From NCBI RefSeq assembly GCF_027579695.1, contig NC_083576.1:35453260-35517259 (forward strand): a stretch of 64,000 bases of DNA. The letters are read 5' to 3'. The notes below the pieces were generated by a model. The model did not search any database, was not told where the DNA came from, and saw nothing but the letters and a program-made list of their open reading frames with translations. A program made the position numbers and the translations under genes. The DNA comes from Neoarius graeffei (taxonomy: Eukaryota > Chordata > Actinopteri > Siluriformes > Ariidae). Shown here one piece after another: positions 43,612 to 52,892 of the stretch; position 1 is the stretch's first letter; each line of letters opens with the position of its first letter.

Positions 43612-45300
43612 AGTAATTATTGGTTAATTAATCAACCACAAGACCCCCTTCGCCCTTTGATCTTGTCGTCTGATGGTCGTTATCAGAGATGAATTTTTTT
43701 TAGCCCGATCAGCAATTTGAGGAAAACCCGAACGTTATAATTGTGAGTTAGCATGGTGGAAAACTCATGGACATGTTTTTACTTATCAAATTCACCATTA
43801 TTTCATGCTCTCCTTGTTGAAACATACTGTTTCTTACTCTTTCATTTGACAGTCGCTATTTAGTATCCAAACGTGCGTTTGAGAAGTCATGTGAGGTGTT
43901 GATAATAGTGATCACTTTCACCGGTGTCCATCATTATCGACACCCTGTGGAATTAAGTGACATTTACAACTGTTATGTATCGATCTTTGTGTAACATTGT
44001 TGAAGTAGATGAAGTACTTTGAAAGAACAAAAGTGCTGTGATTTATAATCTTTTTTTTTCTGATTCACAACAGAATGGAATGCTTAGAGAGTATTTGGAA
44101 TCCTATTGGAATAAATAGAATTAGACCAGAATTAAATTCCTAGCATATAAAAAATTACAAAAAAATTATTTTTAAAAATTGCTTGAAATATTCAGATTTT
44201 TCTATTCCATTCAGAAAATAATTTTTTGCAGTTTGTTGTAAATATCTACCACATATTACAATATCAGTAGACATTTTATATTTTTAGATGTAAAAATATA
44301 AAGTTTTGGTTTGAGGAATGACATGCGACCTTTGACCTGGATTTTCATGTGGTTACAATATCAATTGCCTGTTGACATTTATTGGTAAACTACAAAACAA
44401 GAAATTAATACAAACAACAATTGATTAACAAAATGCGATCGACAAAAATATTTAGAAGGTGGGTAGAAAGTGGAACAAAAAGAATTTCTGACACAGGTTA
44501 AACATTATCAGTTCATTTGTTTGCAAACATTAGAATTACTTCCGCATTTACATAAGCACCAACATCGATATATTTATATAAAAGATATTTTGTAATAAAT
44601 ATACATCTGTGTAAGACAAATTTTAAATAAAAACTATGTTTTTTTAACTTAATACCACATACCGATTATTTTTAATAAATAATCATCTGGATGTCGATAA
44701 TTGTAGAACGGTGTTGATAACTGTGGACAAAGGTGTCAATACTTGTGGAACGGTGTTACGTGATCTGATATGCTAAGTAATCAGGAATCAGCTCATTTTT
44801 TTCCAGTGGAAGTTTGAATAATTATTCATGCACAATTTATGTATTGAAAGTCTTTTCTACTTTTGCAATGGCCAAAAGATTGTTAAAGTGTCAATAATTG
44901 TAGCCGCCGCTCTATATGACTATAGCTCCAACTGGAATGTGCTGATTCTGTTCGCATGTGTAATTATTGTACCATCCACTATTAGATAAAATAAAATCTT
45001 ACAATATTGTTTGAAAGTCTAGAGCAAGATATTTTGTAATTTTACAAATATTGTCAGATATTGTTTTAACAATAATAAGCATCACTGTATAAATGATAGT
45101 GCAAGTAGCTCTGTAACTACATGTCCTTGGGGCTGCTGAGACATGGAGGGTCAGGAATACCATCTAATCTACAGTTCAGGTAGGAGTCCTTTGAGAGTAA
45201 ATGCTTTGGCTTTCACAGTACTCTGTTCCCAAAAGCTGATGTCGGGAAAAAGTCTTTACACAAAGAAGCTTTTCTTGCATTTATAGTTTTTTTGTTTGTT
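43612..45300. other. Right part of element A and flank; no gene seen
   Basis: 43612-44912 is element A with its TGTCGATAAT-type motifs, including a hairpin GGTGTTGATAATAGTG...CATCATTATCGACACC (43898-43947). 44913-45300 is AT-rich without recognisable coding. Confidence 0.6.
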
Positions 45301-45304
45301 TTTT

Positions 45305-45565
45305 TTAACTGTTCTTCTGTGTTGGGACTCTGGGGGGGGGGAAGGTATATTCCAACATATACCAGTAGCTAACGCTAGGCCACAAATCTGCACAGTCACT
45401 CCAGTCGTTTTGAGGAATTTTGTACGGATCATAACCACTAATAAACTCTAATTTCCACGTATATCTATTATTCGCTTCTTTCTGACTAATATTATCCAAG
45501 TAATCCAGTAGTAGAGCTTTTTTAGCTGCAGTTTTCTTCAGATAACAGCAACAGATGCTAGACAT
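45305..45565 (-). pseudogene. YqaJ/SWIM-family first-exon remnant
   Basis: The minus-strand frame from 45565 includes LDYLDNISQKEANNRYTWKL and EFISGYDPYKIPQNDWSD, then DLWPSVSYWYMLEY. This is the YL..IS..EA...Y..KL.FI.G.DPY.IP...W block of the multicopy fish SWIM/YqaJ family. It starts about 90 bp downstream of a GACCCC/CRE motif, as at 7408. It ends in a C-rich tract. Confidence 0.55.
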
Positions 45566-45652
45566 CGTTGCATGGCTTCAGTATGTGAACAATATATGAA
45601 CAAAGTTTGCTTGTTCCCCAGGTACAGGGTAGCAATGGTTGCTAACGTAAAT

Positions 45653-45677
45653 GTGACGTCAGTGCAAGGGGTCTATA
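45653..45677 (-). promoter_or_regulatory. GACCCC/CRE motif upstream of a YqaJ-family start
   Basis: On the minus strand it reads TATAGACCCCTTGCACTGAC then GTCAC, upstream of the frame starting at 45565. On the plus side a BED exon begins 17 bp away at 45694, so the motif may lie between two divergent starts or at an element end. Confidence 0.5.
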
Positions 45678-45693
45678 CAGACTTCTCGTGCAG

Positions 45694-45803
45694 TGGGAAA
45701 AAAAATGCACTGCTATGTGTTCCATATGTAGAAGAACTATTGAGGAGACAACAGAGACAACCTCAAACTTCAATCGTAATTTGGAAAGACTATACCCAGA
45801 GAA
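45694..45803 (+). pseudogene. BED-type zinc-finger exon
   Basis: Frame WEKKCTAMCSICRRTIEETT then ETTSNFNRNLERLYPEK, ending at AA|GTAAGT. It has C-x2-C and the TSNF..(H)LE..(H)PE pattern of a BED finger, but both zinc-binding histidines are changed (N and Y). It is probably a hAT exon remnant. Confidence 0.6.
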
Positions 45804-45976
45804 GTAAGTGATATGCTATGTTCATTGCTCTGTTGATAGTGGGGCTTACTTGCTGACCGATGAACTAGCTTTTTATCTGTAGCCTATTAACTAAAATGGG
45901 GCAGTCAAGCAGTAACGTTAGTCCAACACAGTAGCAGAGACGGTTTTACATAAAGGCAGCAACAGCCACCGTCAAA

Positions 45977-46510
45977 TGGTGTGGTTGGAGTCTTGTTCTT
46001 GGACTCGACTCGGATCAATAGTCGACTCGGACTGAACTCAAAATTTTTTTTAATGACTTGGACTTGGGGCGGCACGGTGGTGTAGTGGTTAGCGCTGTTG
46101 CCTCACAGCAAGAAGGTCCTGGGTTCGAGCCCTGTGTTTGTGTGGAGTTTGCATGTTCTCCCCATGTCCGCGTGGGTTTCCTCCGGGTGCTCCGGTTTCC
46201 CCCACAGTCCAAAGACATGCAGGTTAGGTTAACTGGTGACTCTAAATTGACCGTAGGTGTGAATGTGAGTGTGAATGGTTGTCTGTGTCCAGGTGTCAGC
46301 CCTGTGATGACCTGGCGACTTGTCCAGGGTGTACCCCGCCTTTCGCCCGTAGTCAGCTGGGATAGGCTCCAGCTTGCCTGCAACCCTGTAGAAGGATAAA
46401 GTGGCTAGAGATAATGAGATGAGATGAGACTTGGACTTGACTCAGACTTAAACACTGGGGACTCAAGACTGGACTCGGACTCGAGGTTTAGTGACTTGAC
46501 TACAACACTG
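45977..46510. mobile_element. Non-autonomous hAT-like repeat of GACTCGGACTCG motifs
   Basis: Right end is ...GTCACTTGACTACAACACTG-like; the interior is built of GACTTGGACTTGACTC and GACTCGGACTCGA repeats on both sides of an inserted SINE. The left terminus is diverged. A common fish repeat type; coding none. Confidence 0.5.
46067..46428 (+). mobile_element. SINE family 1
   Basis: Plus strand, with the perfect 11-bp duplication ACTTGGACTTG (46056-46066 and 46429-46439). About 15 bp are missing after the B-box. Confidence 0.94.
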
Positions 46511-46620
46511 GCTACAACATCAGAAGACCACACCAGGTTCCACTCCTGTCAAGAGTCTGAGATGATCATGGGCACAGACACCCTGAAAATGGACAGTTGA
46601 AGACTGGGAAAAGACCAGGT
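46511..46620 (+). mobile_element. Tc1-like family-4 scrap
   Basis: In frame it reads YNIRRPHQVPLLSRV, like the RRPHRVPLLS linker of the transposase also seen near 52150, then a short degraded stretch with GQLKTGKRPG. Very short. Confidence 0.5.
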
Positions 46621-46717
46621 GATATTTTTTCCCCTAGTCTTTAAGATAAGTCTTTGTCATTGTCACTTTCCAAAGGTACAATGAAATTGAAGGTGCTGTT
46701 GACTCATTATGAGTTAT

Positions 46718-46796
<79 letters not shown>
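46718..46796. repeat. (GAAA)n microsatellite
   Basis: About 19 GAAA units. Open frames on the minus strand (SFFL repeats) are artefacts. Confidence 0.98.
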
Positions 46797-46986
46797 GGGG
46801 GAGAACAAATAAAGTATAAAAATAAATAGTAAAGTATACAGAGTTGCACTGGTAAAATGGTATAAACAGAATATAAACAGAAATCTATTGCATGGTTCTA
46901 TATGTACATGGATTCCACTTAAAATAGTATGAACAGAATTGTTTTGGTTCTGTATGTACACAGACTGCACTGATAAGAAGAAACAT

Positions 46987-46992
<6 letters not shown>

Positions 46993-47042
<50 letters not shown>
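46993..47042. repeat. (TA)n microsatellite at the R4 LINE 3' end
   Basis: About 25 TA units directly abut the 3' end of the minus-strand R4-type LINE. It is either its tail or its target. Confidence 0.95.
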
Positions 47043-47045
<3 letters not shown>

Positions 47046-49315
47046 ATCTCCTTCTCACCCCCGGCGGGGGGTATCCATGTCATCCTCAAGCTCGGGTCCT
47101 CTACCAGAGGCCTGGGAGTTTGAGGGTTCTGCGCAGTATCTTCGATGTTCCTAGGACTGCGCTCTTCTGGACTGAGGCTTCAGATGTTGTTCCTGGGATT
47201 TGCTGGAGCCACTCTCCCAGTTTGGGGGTTACTGCCCCAAGTGCCCCCACTACCACGGGGACCACGCAACCCTTGACCTTCCACATCCGTTCCAGCTGCT
47301 CTTTCAACCCTTGATACTTCTCAAGTTTCTCATGTTCCTTCTTCCTGATGTTGGCGTCAGCTGGGATCGCCACATCTATCACCACCACCCTCTTCTGCTC
47401 TTTGTCCACCACCACTATGTCTGGTTGGTTAGCCAGGATCTGTTTGTCAGTCTGGAAGCTGAAGTCCCACAGAATCTTGGCCCTGTTGTTCTCAGCCACC
47501 TTCTGTGGTATGGCCCATTGGGACTTGGGTACTTCTATTCCATACTGGTTGCAGATGTTCCTGTATACTATCCCAGCCACTTGGTTGTGCCTCTCCATGT
47601 ACGCTGATCCAGCTAGCATCTTACACCCTGCTACTATGTGCTGGACTGTTTCAGGGGCTTCTTTGCACAGTCTGCATCTTGGGTCTGATCTACTCTGGTA
47701 GATCCTGGCCTCTATGGCTCTTGTGCTTATGGCCTGTTCTTGTGCTGCCATGATTAGTGCCTCTGTGCTGTCTGTCAGTCCTGCATTATCCAGCCACTGG
47801 TAGGATTTCTTGATATCAGCCACTTCCTCTATCTGACAGTGGTACATGCCATGTAGGGGTTTGTCTCTCCAGGTTGTCTGTTCCTCCTCCTCCTCTGCAC
47901 TCTCATCAGGGTTCTGCTGCCTGAGACATTCACTTAGCAGTTCATCCTTTGGGGCCATCTTTCTGATGTATTCTCGGATTTTCGATGTTTCATCCTGGAC
48001 CATGGTCTTGACGCTCACTAGCCCTCGGCCTCCCTCTTTCAGCTTGGTGTATAGTCTCAGGGTGCTGGACTTGGGGTGGAACCCTCCATGCATGGTGAGG
48101 AGCTTTCTAGTCTTGATATCTGTGGCTTCTATCTCCTCCTTTGGCCAGTTTATGATACCAGTGGGGTATCTGATGACTGGTAGTGCGTACATGTTGATGG
48201 CTCGGACCTTGTTCTTACCATTCAGCTGACTTTTCAGGACCTGCCTTACTCTCTGGAGGTATTTGGCTGTGGTTGACTTCCTTGTGGCCTCTTCATGGTT
48301 TCCATTAGCCTGTGGGATGCCAAGGTACTTGTAGCTGTCTTGGATATCACCTATGTTGCCCTCTGGTAGGTCAATCCCTTCAGTCCGGATCATCTTGCCT
48401 CTCTTTGAGACCATCCGGCCACACTTGTCCAATCCGAATGACATCCCTATGTCATCGCTGTAGATCCGGGTGGTGTGGATCAGCGAGTCTATTTCTCGCT
48501 CGTTCCTGGCATACAGCTTGATGTCATCCATGTAGAGCAGGTGGCTGATTGTTGCCCCACTACGGAATCGGTACCCGTAGCCGCTCTTCGTGATGATCCG
48601 ACTGAGGGGGTTCAGGCCTATGCAGAACAGCAGTGGTGATAGCGCATCTCCTTGGTATATGCCGCACTTGATGTTGACTTGGGCAATGGGTTTTGAGTTG
48701 GCCTCTAGGGTTGTCTTCCACATTTCCATTGAGTTCTGTATGAAGGTCCTTAGGTTCCTGTTGATCTTATACAGTTCCAGACATTCCAGTATCCATGTGT
48801 GTGGCACTGAGTCGTAGGCTTTCTTGTAGTCAATCCAGGCAGTGCACAGGTTGGTCTGTCTCTTCTTACAGTCTCGGGCGACTGTTCTATCGACCAGTAG
48901 CTGGTGCTTGGCTCCTCTGGTGTTACTGCCAATTCCTTTCTGTGCCTCGCTCATGTATTGAGCCACATGCTTACTCATTTTTGCCGCAATGATGCCTGAC
49001 AGGACCTTCCATGTTGTGCAGAGACAGGTAATTGGCCGGTAGTTGGATGGGATGGGTCCCTTCTGGGGGTCCTTCATGATTAGGACTGTCCTGCCTTGGG
49101 TTAGCCATTCTGGGTGGGTTCCATCCCTCAGCAGCTGTTTCTGTAGTTCAGCTAGCTGGCTAACTTCTCTCCTTGCTGCCTTTATCTTGGCCTCTAATCG
49201 TCTCTTCCATGGTGGATACTGTTTGTTATGTCCCGAGCCCACCCTGTGTCCAAGCATCTCCATGGTTACTGTTGCTGTACTGTGGTCTCAGTGATGGTTC
49301 TTGTGGATTGTGGTT
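47043..49315 (-). mobile_element. R4/Rex6-type LINE, 5'-truncated
   Basis: It contains a single open frame of 720 codons with reverse transcriptase followed by a restriction-like endonuclease, and a short 3' UTR (about 58 bp) ending at the TA microsatellite. The N-terminal DNA-binding part is missing; the left neighbour at 49316 is a SINE end. The REL-type endonuclease and YMDD motif distinguish it from the other LINEs here. Confidence 0.85.
47101..49263 (-). CDS. R4/Rex6-type LINE polyprotein (RT and REL endonuclease)
   Basis: It makes cDNA by target-primed reverse transcription. Visible in order: YRPITCLCTTWKVLSGII; WIDYKKAYDSVPHTWILE (RT motif A); IYQGDALSPLLFCIGLNP (motif B); LLYMDDIKLYA (active-site YMDD); DSYKYLGIPQ (motif D/E area). 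Next come the zinc knuckle CRLCKEAPETVQHIVAGC and the PD-(D/E)xK-like endonuclease PDIVVVDKEQKRVVVIDVAI with K and Y downstream (REHEKLEKYQ-like). No internal stop in 720 codons. Full elements have roughly 300 more N-terminal residues, so the start here is not the native one. Confidence 0.88.
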   Translation of the reverse strand: MEMLGHRVGSGHNKQYPPWKRRLEAKIKAARREVSQLAELQKQLLRDGTHPEWLTQGRTVLIMKDPQKGPIPSNYRPITCLCTTWKVLSGIIAAKMSKHVAQYMSEAQKGIGSNTRGAKHQLLVDRTVARDCKKRQTNLCTAWIDYKKAYDSVPHTWILECLELYKINRNLRTFIQNSMEMWKTTLEANSKPIAQVNIKCGIYQGDALSPLLFCIGLNPLSRIITKSGYGYRFRSGATISHLLYMDDIKLYARNEREIDSLIHTTRIYSDDIGMSFGLDKCGRMVSKRGKMIRTEGIDLPEGNIGDIQDSYKYLGIPQANGNHEEATRKSTTAKYLQRVRQVLKSQLNGKNKVRAINMYALPVIRYPTGIINWPKEEIEATDIKTRKLLTMHGGFHPKSSTLRLYTKLKEGGRGLVSVKTMVQDETSKIREYIRKMAPKDELLSECLRQQNPDESAEEEEEQTTWRDKPLHGMYHCQIEEVADIKKSYQWLDNAGLTDSTEALIMAAQEQAISTRAIEARIYQSRSDPRCRLCKEAPETVQHIVAGCKMLAGSAYMERHNQVAGIVYRNICNQYGIEVPKSQWAIPQKVAENNRAKILWDFSFQTDKQILANQPDIVVVDKEQKRVVVIDVAIPADANIRKKEHEKLEKYQGLKEQLERMWKVKGCVVPVVVGALGAVTPKLGEWLQQIPGTTSEASVQKSAVLGTSKILRRTLKLPGLW

Positions 49316-49323
49316 CTTGTGTC

Positions 49324-49425
49324 TAGGGGTACCCTGCCTTTTGCCTGTAGTCAGCTGGGATAGGCTCCAGCTTGCCTGCGACCCTGTAGAACAGGATAAA
49401 GCGGCTAGAGATAATGAGATGAGAT
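49324..49425 (+). mobile_element. SINE family 1, 5'-truncated
   Basis: 3' third only, from TACCCTGCCTTTTGCC to GATGAG, between the R4 LINE and the L2-type LINE. Confidence 0.88.
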
Positions 49426-49467
49426 ATACAGTATATTGCACTAATTGCACATTGGCCAAGAATAGTT

Positions 49468-50839
49468 CTATTGCACATTTGAGTTTAAAGCCATGATTGC
49501 TTTGGGATAAAAACTGTTTTTTAAGTGGTTTGTCCTGGTTTTAATTGCTCTGTATCCCTTGCCTGATGGCAAAAGCTGGAAGAGACAATGACTGGGGTGT
49601 GAAGAGTCTTTTGAAATGTCCATTGCTTTCCTGCGGCATCTGAAGGTGTAAATCTGTTCCAGGGTGGGGAGGGGGCAGCCTATTGTTTTCTCTGCTGCCC
49701 TAACGACCCTGTGGAACACCTTCTTCTATGAGGATGTGCAGCTGCCGTACCATACACACAGTCCGTACGTGAGCACACACTCTATGGAGCAGTGATAGAA
49801 GGCCCGGAGCAGATTTGGGGGGAGACAGTTCTTTCTGAGGATTCTCAGAAAGTACAGTCTCTGCTGCACCTTCTTCAGCAGCTCCTTGGTGTTGGCACTC
49901 CAGGTTAGGTCGTTCTCCAGTTCAATGCCGAGAAACCTGATCACCGGGACCCTCTCCACACAGGCCCCGTAGATGATGAGTGGCTGGATGTCAGCTTTGT
50001 TTTTCCTAAAGTCAATAACCAGCTCCTTTATTTTGGTGTTATTGAGGAGCAGATCGTTGACTTTGCACCACTCTGACATCCGTTCCACCTCGTCCCTGTA
50101 TGCTAGCTCACCCTCCTCGCCCAAGATGAGTCCAACCATGGTCGTGTCATCTGCAAACTTTACAATCTTGTTGCTAAGGTGGGTGGAGACAGTCATACAT
50201 GTAGAGGGTGTAAAGGAGTGGGCCAAGTACACAACCCTGTGGCGAGCTGGTGTTCAGGCTGAGAGCAGTGGAGGTGTGGGAACCCAGCCTGACCCTCTGA
50301 GAGCGACCTGACAGAAAGTCCAATATCCAGCTGCAGGTGGGTGGTGGAACCCCAAGGTCCGCCAGCTTGGACAGCAGTCGTTGTGGAAGGATGGCGTTAA
50401 ACACCAAGCTGAAGTCCACAAAGAGCATTCTGGCATAGCTCCCCTGCTGCTCCAAGTGAGTCAGTGTAGCGTGAAGTGCTGTGCATACAGCATCCTCCAT
50501 GGATCTCTTTGCTTTGTAAGCAAATTGAAGAGGGTCCAGCTCAGCAGGTAGGCAGGCAAGGATATGGCTCCGCACCAGTTTCTGAAAGCACTTCATGATG
50601 ACAGGTGTAAGTGCCACTGGGCAGTAGTCATTCAGGGTGTTGATGTTAGGTTTTTTTGGCAGTGGTACTATGGTTGAGGACTTAAGGCAGGATGGGACAA
50701 TGGCCTGAGACAGGGACTGGTTAAAAACCCTTGTGAAGACTCCAGCCAGTTGATCCGCACAGTCTTTCAGCACCCATCCCATCACACCATCGGGTCCTGC
50801 AGCCTTCCTTGGGTTCACCTTCCTCATCACCCGCCTCAC
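49468..50839 (-). pseudogene. L2/CR1-group reverse transcriptase
   Basis: Includes RKAAGPDGVMGWVLKDCADQ, YCPVALTPVIMKCFQKLV, LFVDFSLVFNAILPQRLL (motif A), SSPQGCVLGPLLYTLYMYDC (motif B), IVKFADDTTMVG (active site) and FLGIELENDLTWS. One frame change near 50200 and another near 49726 separate the parts. VFN replaces the usual AFN. The tail has the usual HRVVRAAEKTIG and KNSFYPKAI blocks. Confidence 0.85.
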
Positions 50840-50959
50840 CTCACACTCCTCTACCGTGAGTGTGAGGCTGCTGTGGACAGGCGGCTGTGATGGAGCTGCT
50901 GTTGGTGTCCCCTCAAAGTGGGCAAAGAAGATTTTCAGCTCCTCTGCCAGAGAAGAGTC

Positions 50960-52092
50960 TCACTCCGTGGGCAGGGGGTTGCTGGATCTGTAACTGGTGA
51001 TGTGCTGGACACCCTGCCACACCTGCCTGGTGTTATTGCTCCTGAGCTGGTCCACTATCCTCCTTCTGTATGTTGCCTTGGTCTCACGGATGCTTCTTTT
51101 CAGGTTGGCTCTAGCTGCACTGTAGAGTGCCTTATCCCCCAACCTGAAAGCAGTGTTCCTGGCTTTCACCAGGCTCCGGACCTCCTTTGTCATCCAGGGC
51201 TTCCTGTTGGGATAAATCCTTATACGTTTGTCCCTGGTGACATTGTCTGTGCAGAACCTGATGTAATCCAGGACTGCTGTAGTGTGGTTCTCCAGGTCCT
51301 GGTGAGCAAAAATCTCCCAGTCAGTTCTTTGGAAGCAGTCCTGTAGCTGGAGGGAGGCATCCTCAGGCCATGTGCTAACAGTCCGGGTCATAATAGGAGT
51401 TTGTTTCCAGAGGGGGTGTATGCAGGGATCAGAAGCAGGGACCTATGATCAGACTGGCCAAGGTGTGCTAGTGGTTTAGCCCTATAGGCCTGTCTGATGT
51501 TTGTGTACAACTTCATCTCATCTCATTATCTCTAGCCGCTTTATCCTGTTCTACAGGGTCGCAGGCAAGCTGGAGCCTATCCCAGCTGACTATGGAGGAA
51601 AGGTGGGGTACACCCTGGACAAGTTGCCAGGTCATCACAGGGCTGTGTATACAACTTGTCCAGTGTTTTTTCTCCCCTGGTTGTACACTTTGTGTGTTGA
51701 TGGAATTTGGGGAGGACTGCTTTCAGATCAGAATGATTAAAGTCCCCGGAAATGATGTGAGCAGCCTCGGGATACTTGTTCTGTTTGTTGCTGATGGCGT
51801 CGTGCAAAAGCCCCAGAGCTGAGCTAGCATTAGCATCTGGTGCTATATACACAGCAGTGAGTAGTACAGCGTTAATCTCACGGGGGAGATACAAGGGTCT
51901 GCATTTAATTGTCATGAACTCCACATCCAGAGAGCAGTGCCTAGCAACTACTGTGGAATTCGTGCACCAGCTGTTGTTTACATAAATGCATAGCCCCCCT
52001 CCTCTTTTCTTACCGGAGCTTTCCGACCTGTCTTGCCGGTGTGCTGTGTAGCCTACTAGCTCGATAGCCGTGTCTGATATGAGTGGATTCAA
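50960..52092 (-). pseudogene. L2/CR1-group endonuclease and linker
   Basis: RGGGLCIYVNNSWCTNSTVV, LLTAVYIAPDANASSALG, HIISGDFNHSDLKAVLPKF (GDFN metal site) and TRGEKTLDKLYT, then a SINE-interrupted gap, then WEIFAHQDLENHTTAVLDYI and PWMTKEVRSLVKARNTAF. The SDH motif lies in the disrupted stretch. Confidence 0.83.
51513..51645 (-). mobile_element. SINE family 1 fragment
   Basis: 3' part of the SINE in minus orientation inside L2 endonuclease coding, with TGTACAACTT / TGTATACAACTTG-like flanks. Confidence 0.88.
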
Positions 52093-52096
52093 CCAC

Positions 52097-52375
52097 GTCT
52101 AGTTTGAGGGACCTGTGCCCATGATAGCCTCAGACTCCTGCTCTTGGCTGGCAGGAGTGGAACCCAAAGTGGTCTTCTGCTGTTGTAGCCCATCCACCCA
52201 AGAGTTAGATGTTTTGTGCATGCTGAGATGCTCTTCTGCTCACCACAGTTGTAAAGAGTGATTAAATGAATTAAGACATCATTTCTGGTTGCTCGAACCA
52301 ATCTGGTAATTTTCATCTGCTCTCTTTTACCAACAAGGCATTTCCACCCACAGAACTGTGACTCACTACTATATA
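52097..52375 (-). mobile_element. Tc1-like family-4 fragment
   Basis: Minus frame: SQFCGWKCLVGKREQMKITR, RLVRATRNDV and YNSRRPLWVPLLPAKSRSLR, matching the middle of the Tc1-type transposase whose start is seen at 19060-19457. Both ends are lost. Confidence 0.65.
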
Positions 52376-52564
52376 TAACAGTGAAAATGTAAATCCTTTC
52401 AGTGTACCTGATCTTTTGTAGTTTTAATGAATACATAAGTTCTGTTATCCAGAATGCAGAGAAGGGGGAAGCCTACTTCCACCTGAAAAGTATTAGTTTC
52501 CTTGGTAGTAGAGTAGTGTAGGCCAGTACACCCTGAGCAGCACTTAAATGTACACCAGCTGGAA

Positions 52565-52892
52565 TGACTCCAAAAATGGCACTCAAATGGGCTGGTTTCA
52601 GTGGATGTTCAGCGGAACAAATGCAAGAACATTGTCATTCCCTGCATTTCTGGTCTATCTGAGAAACTCAGGAGGATCTTCTACAAACACAACATTCCGG
52701 TACATTTCAGACCCAGTAACACCCTGAAGCAGAAACTGGTCCACCCTAAGGACAGAATACCCAGACACAAACAGGACAACGTAGTGTATGCAATTCAGTG
52801 CAGTGAGGAATGCACGGATTCATATATTGGGGAAACTAAACAACCGCTCCACAGGCGTATGGCTCAACACAGGAGAGCCAGTTCAGCTGAGA
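52565..52892 (+). mobile_element. Penelope-like element, C-terminal GIY-YIG fragment
   Basis: Plus frame: IVIPCISGLSEKLRRIFYKH, LVHPKDRIPRHKQDNVVYAI and CSEECTDSYIGETKQPLHRR then MAQHRRASS. The NVVYAIQC...YIGETKQPLHKR pattern is the GIY-YIG endonuclease of Penelope-like retroelements (Neptune/Poseidon type). The reverse transcriptase is not present. It is cut at 52893 by the end of a LINE on the other strand. Confidence 0.85.

Larger units (their letters stand above)
39180..44912 (+). mobile_element. Element A, copy 2 (TA-flanked; contains nested hATs)
   Basis: The ends are GAGAGTTACTACAATTATCG on the left and the complement of GAGCGGCGGCTACAATTATT on the right, each bordered by TA. Motifs related to GTGTCGATAATTGTGG occur at least seven times near both ends, in both orientations (for example 39190-39220, 43898-43940, 44691-44760, 44889). 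Without the hAT it is about 1.4 kb. No transposase is recognised. Confidence 0.72.
49430..52095 (-). mobile_element. L2/CR1-group LINE, degraded
   Basis: The minus strand has an apurinic endonuclease (52092-51646), a spacer domain (51391-50960), a reverse transcriptase (50839-49730) and a C-terminal tail to 49468. The 3' UTR has TTGCACTAATTGCAC-type repeats. It is interrupted by a SINE fragment (51513-51645). The clade is inferred from the FADDT active site and the endonuclease block. Confidence 0.82.

Noticed and set aside
46634..46970. Open frames with repeated SFFL
   Set aside because: They translate the (GAAA)n microsatellite; no start context or family.
47120..49294. Many plus-strand frames of 60-135 codons
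   Set aside because: They are antisense shadows of the intact R4-type LINE frame.
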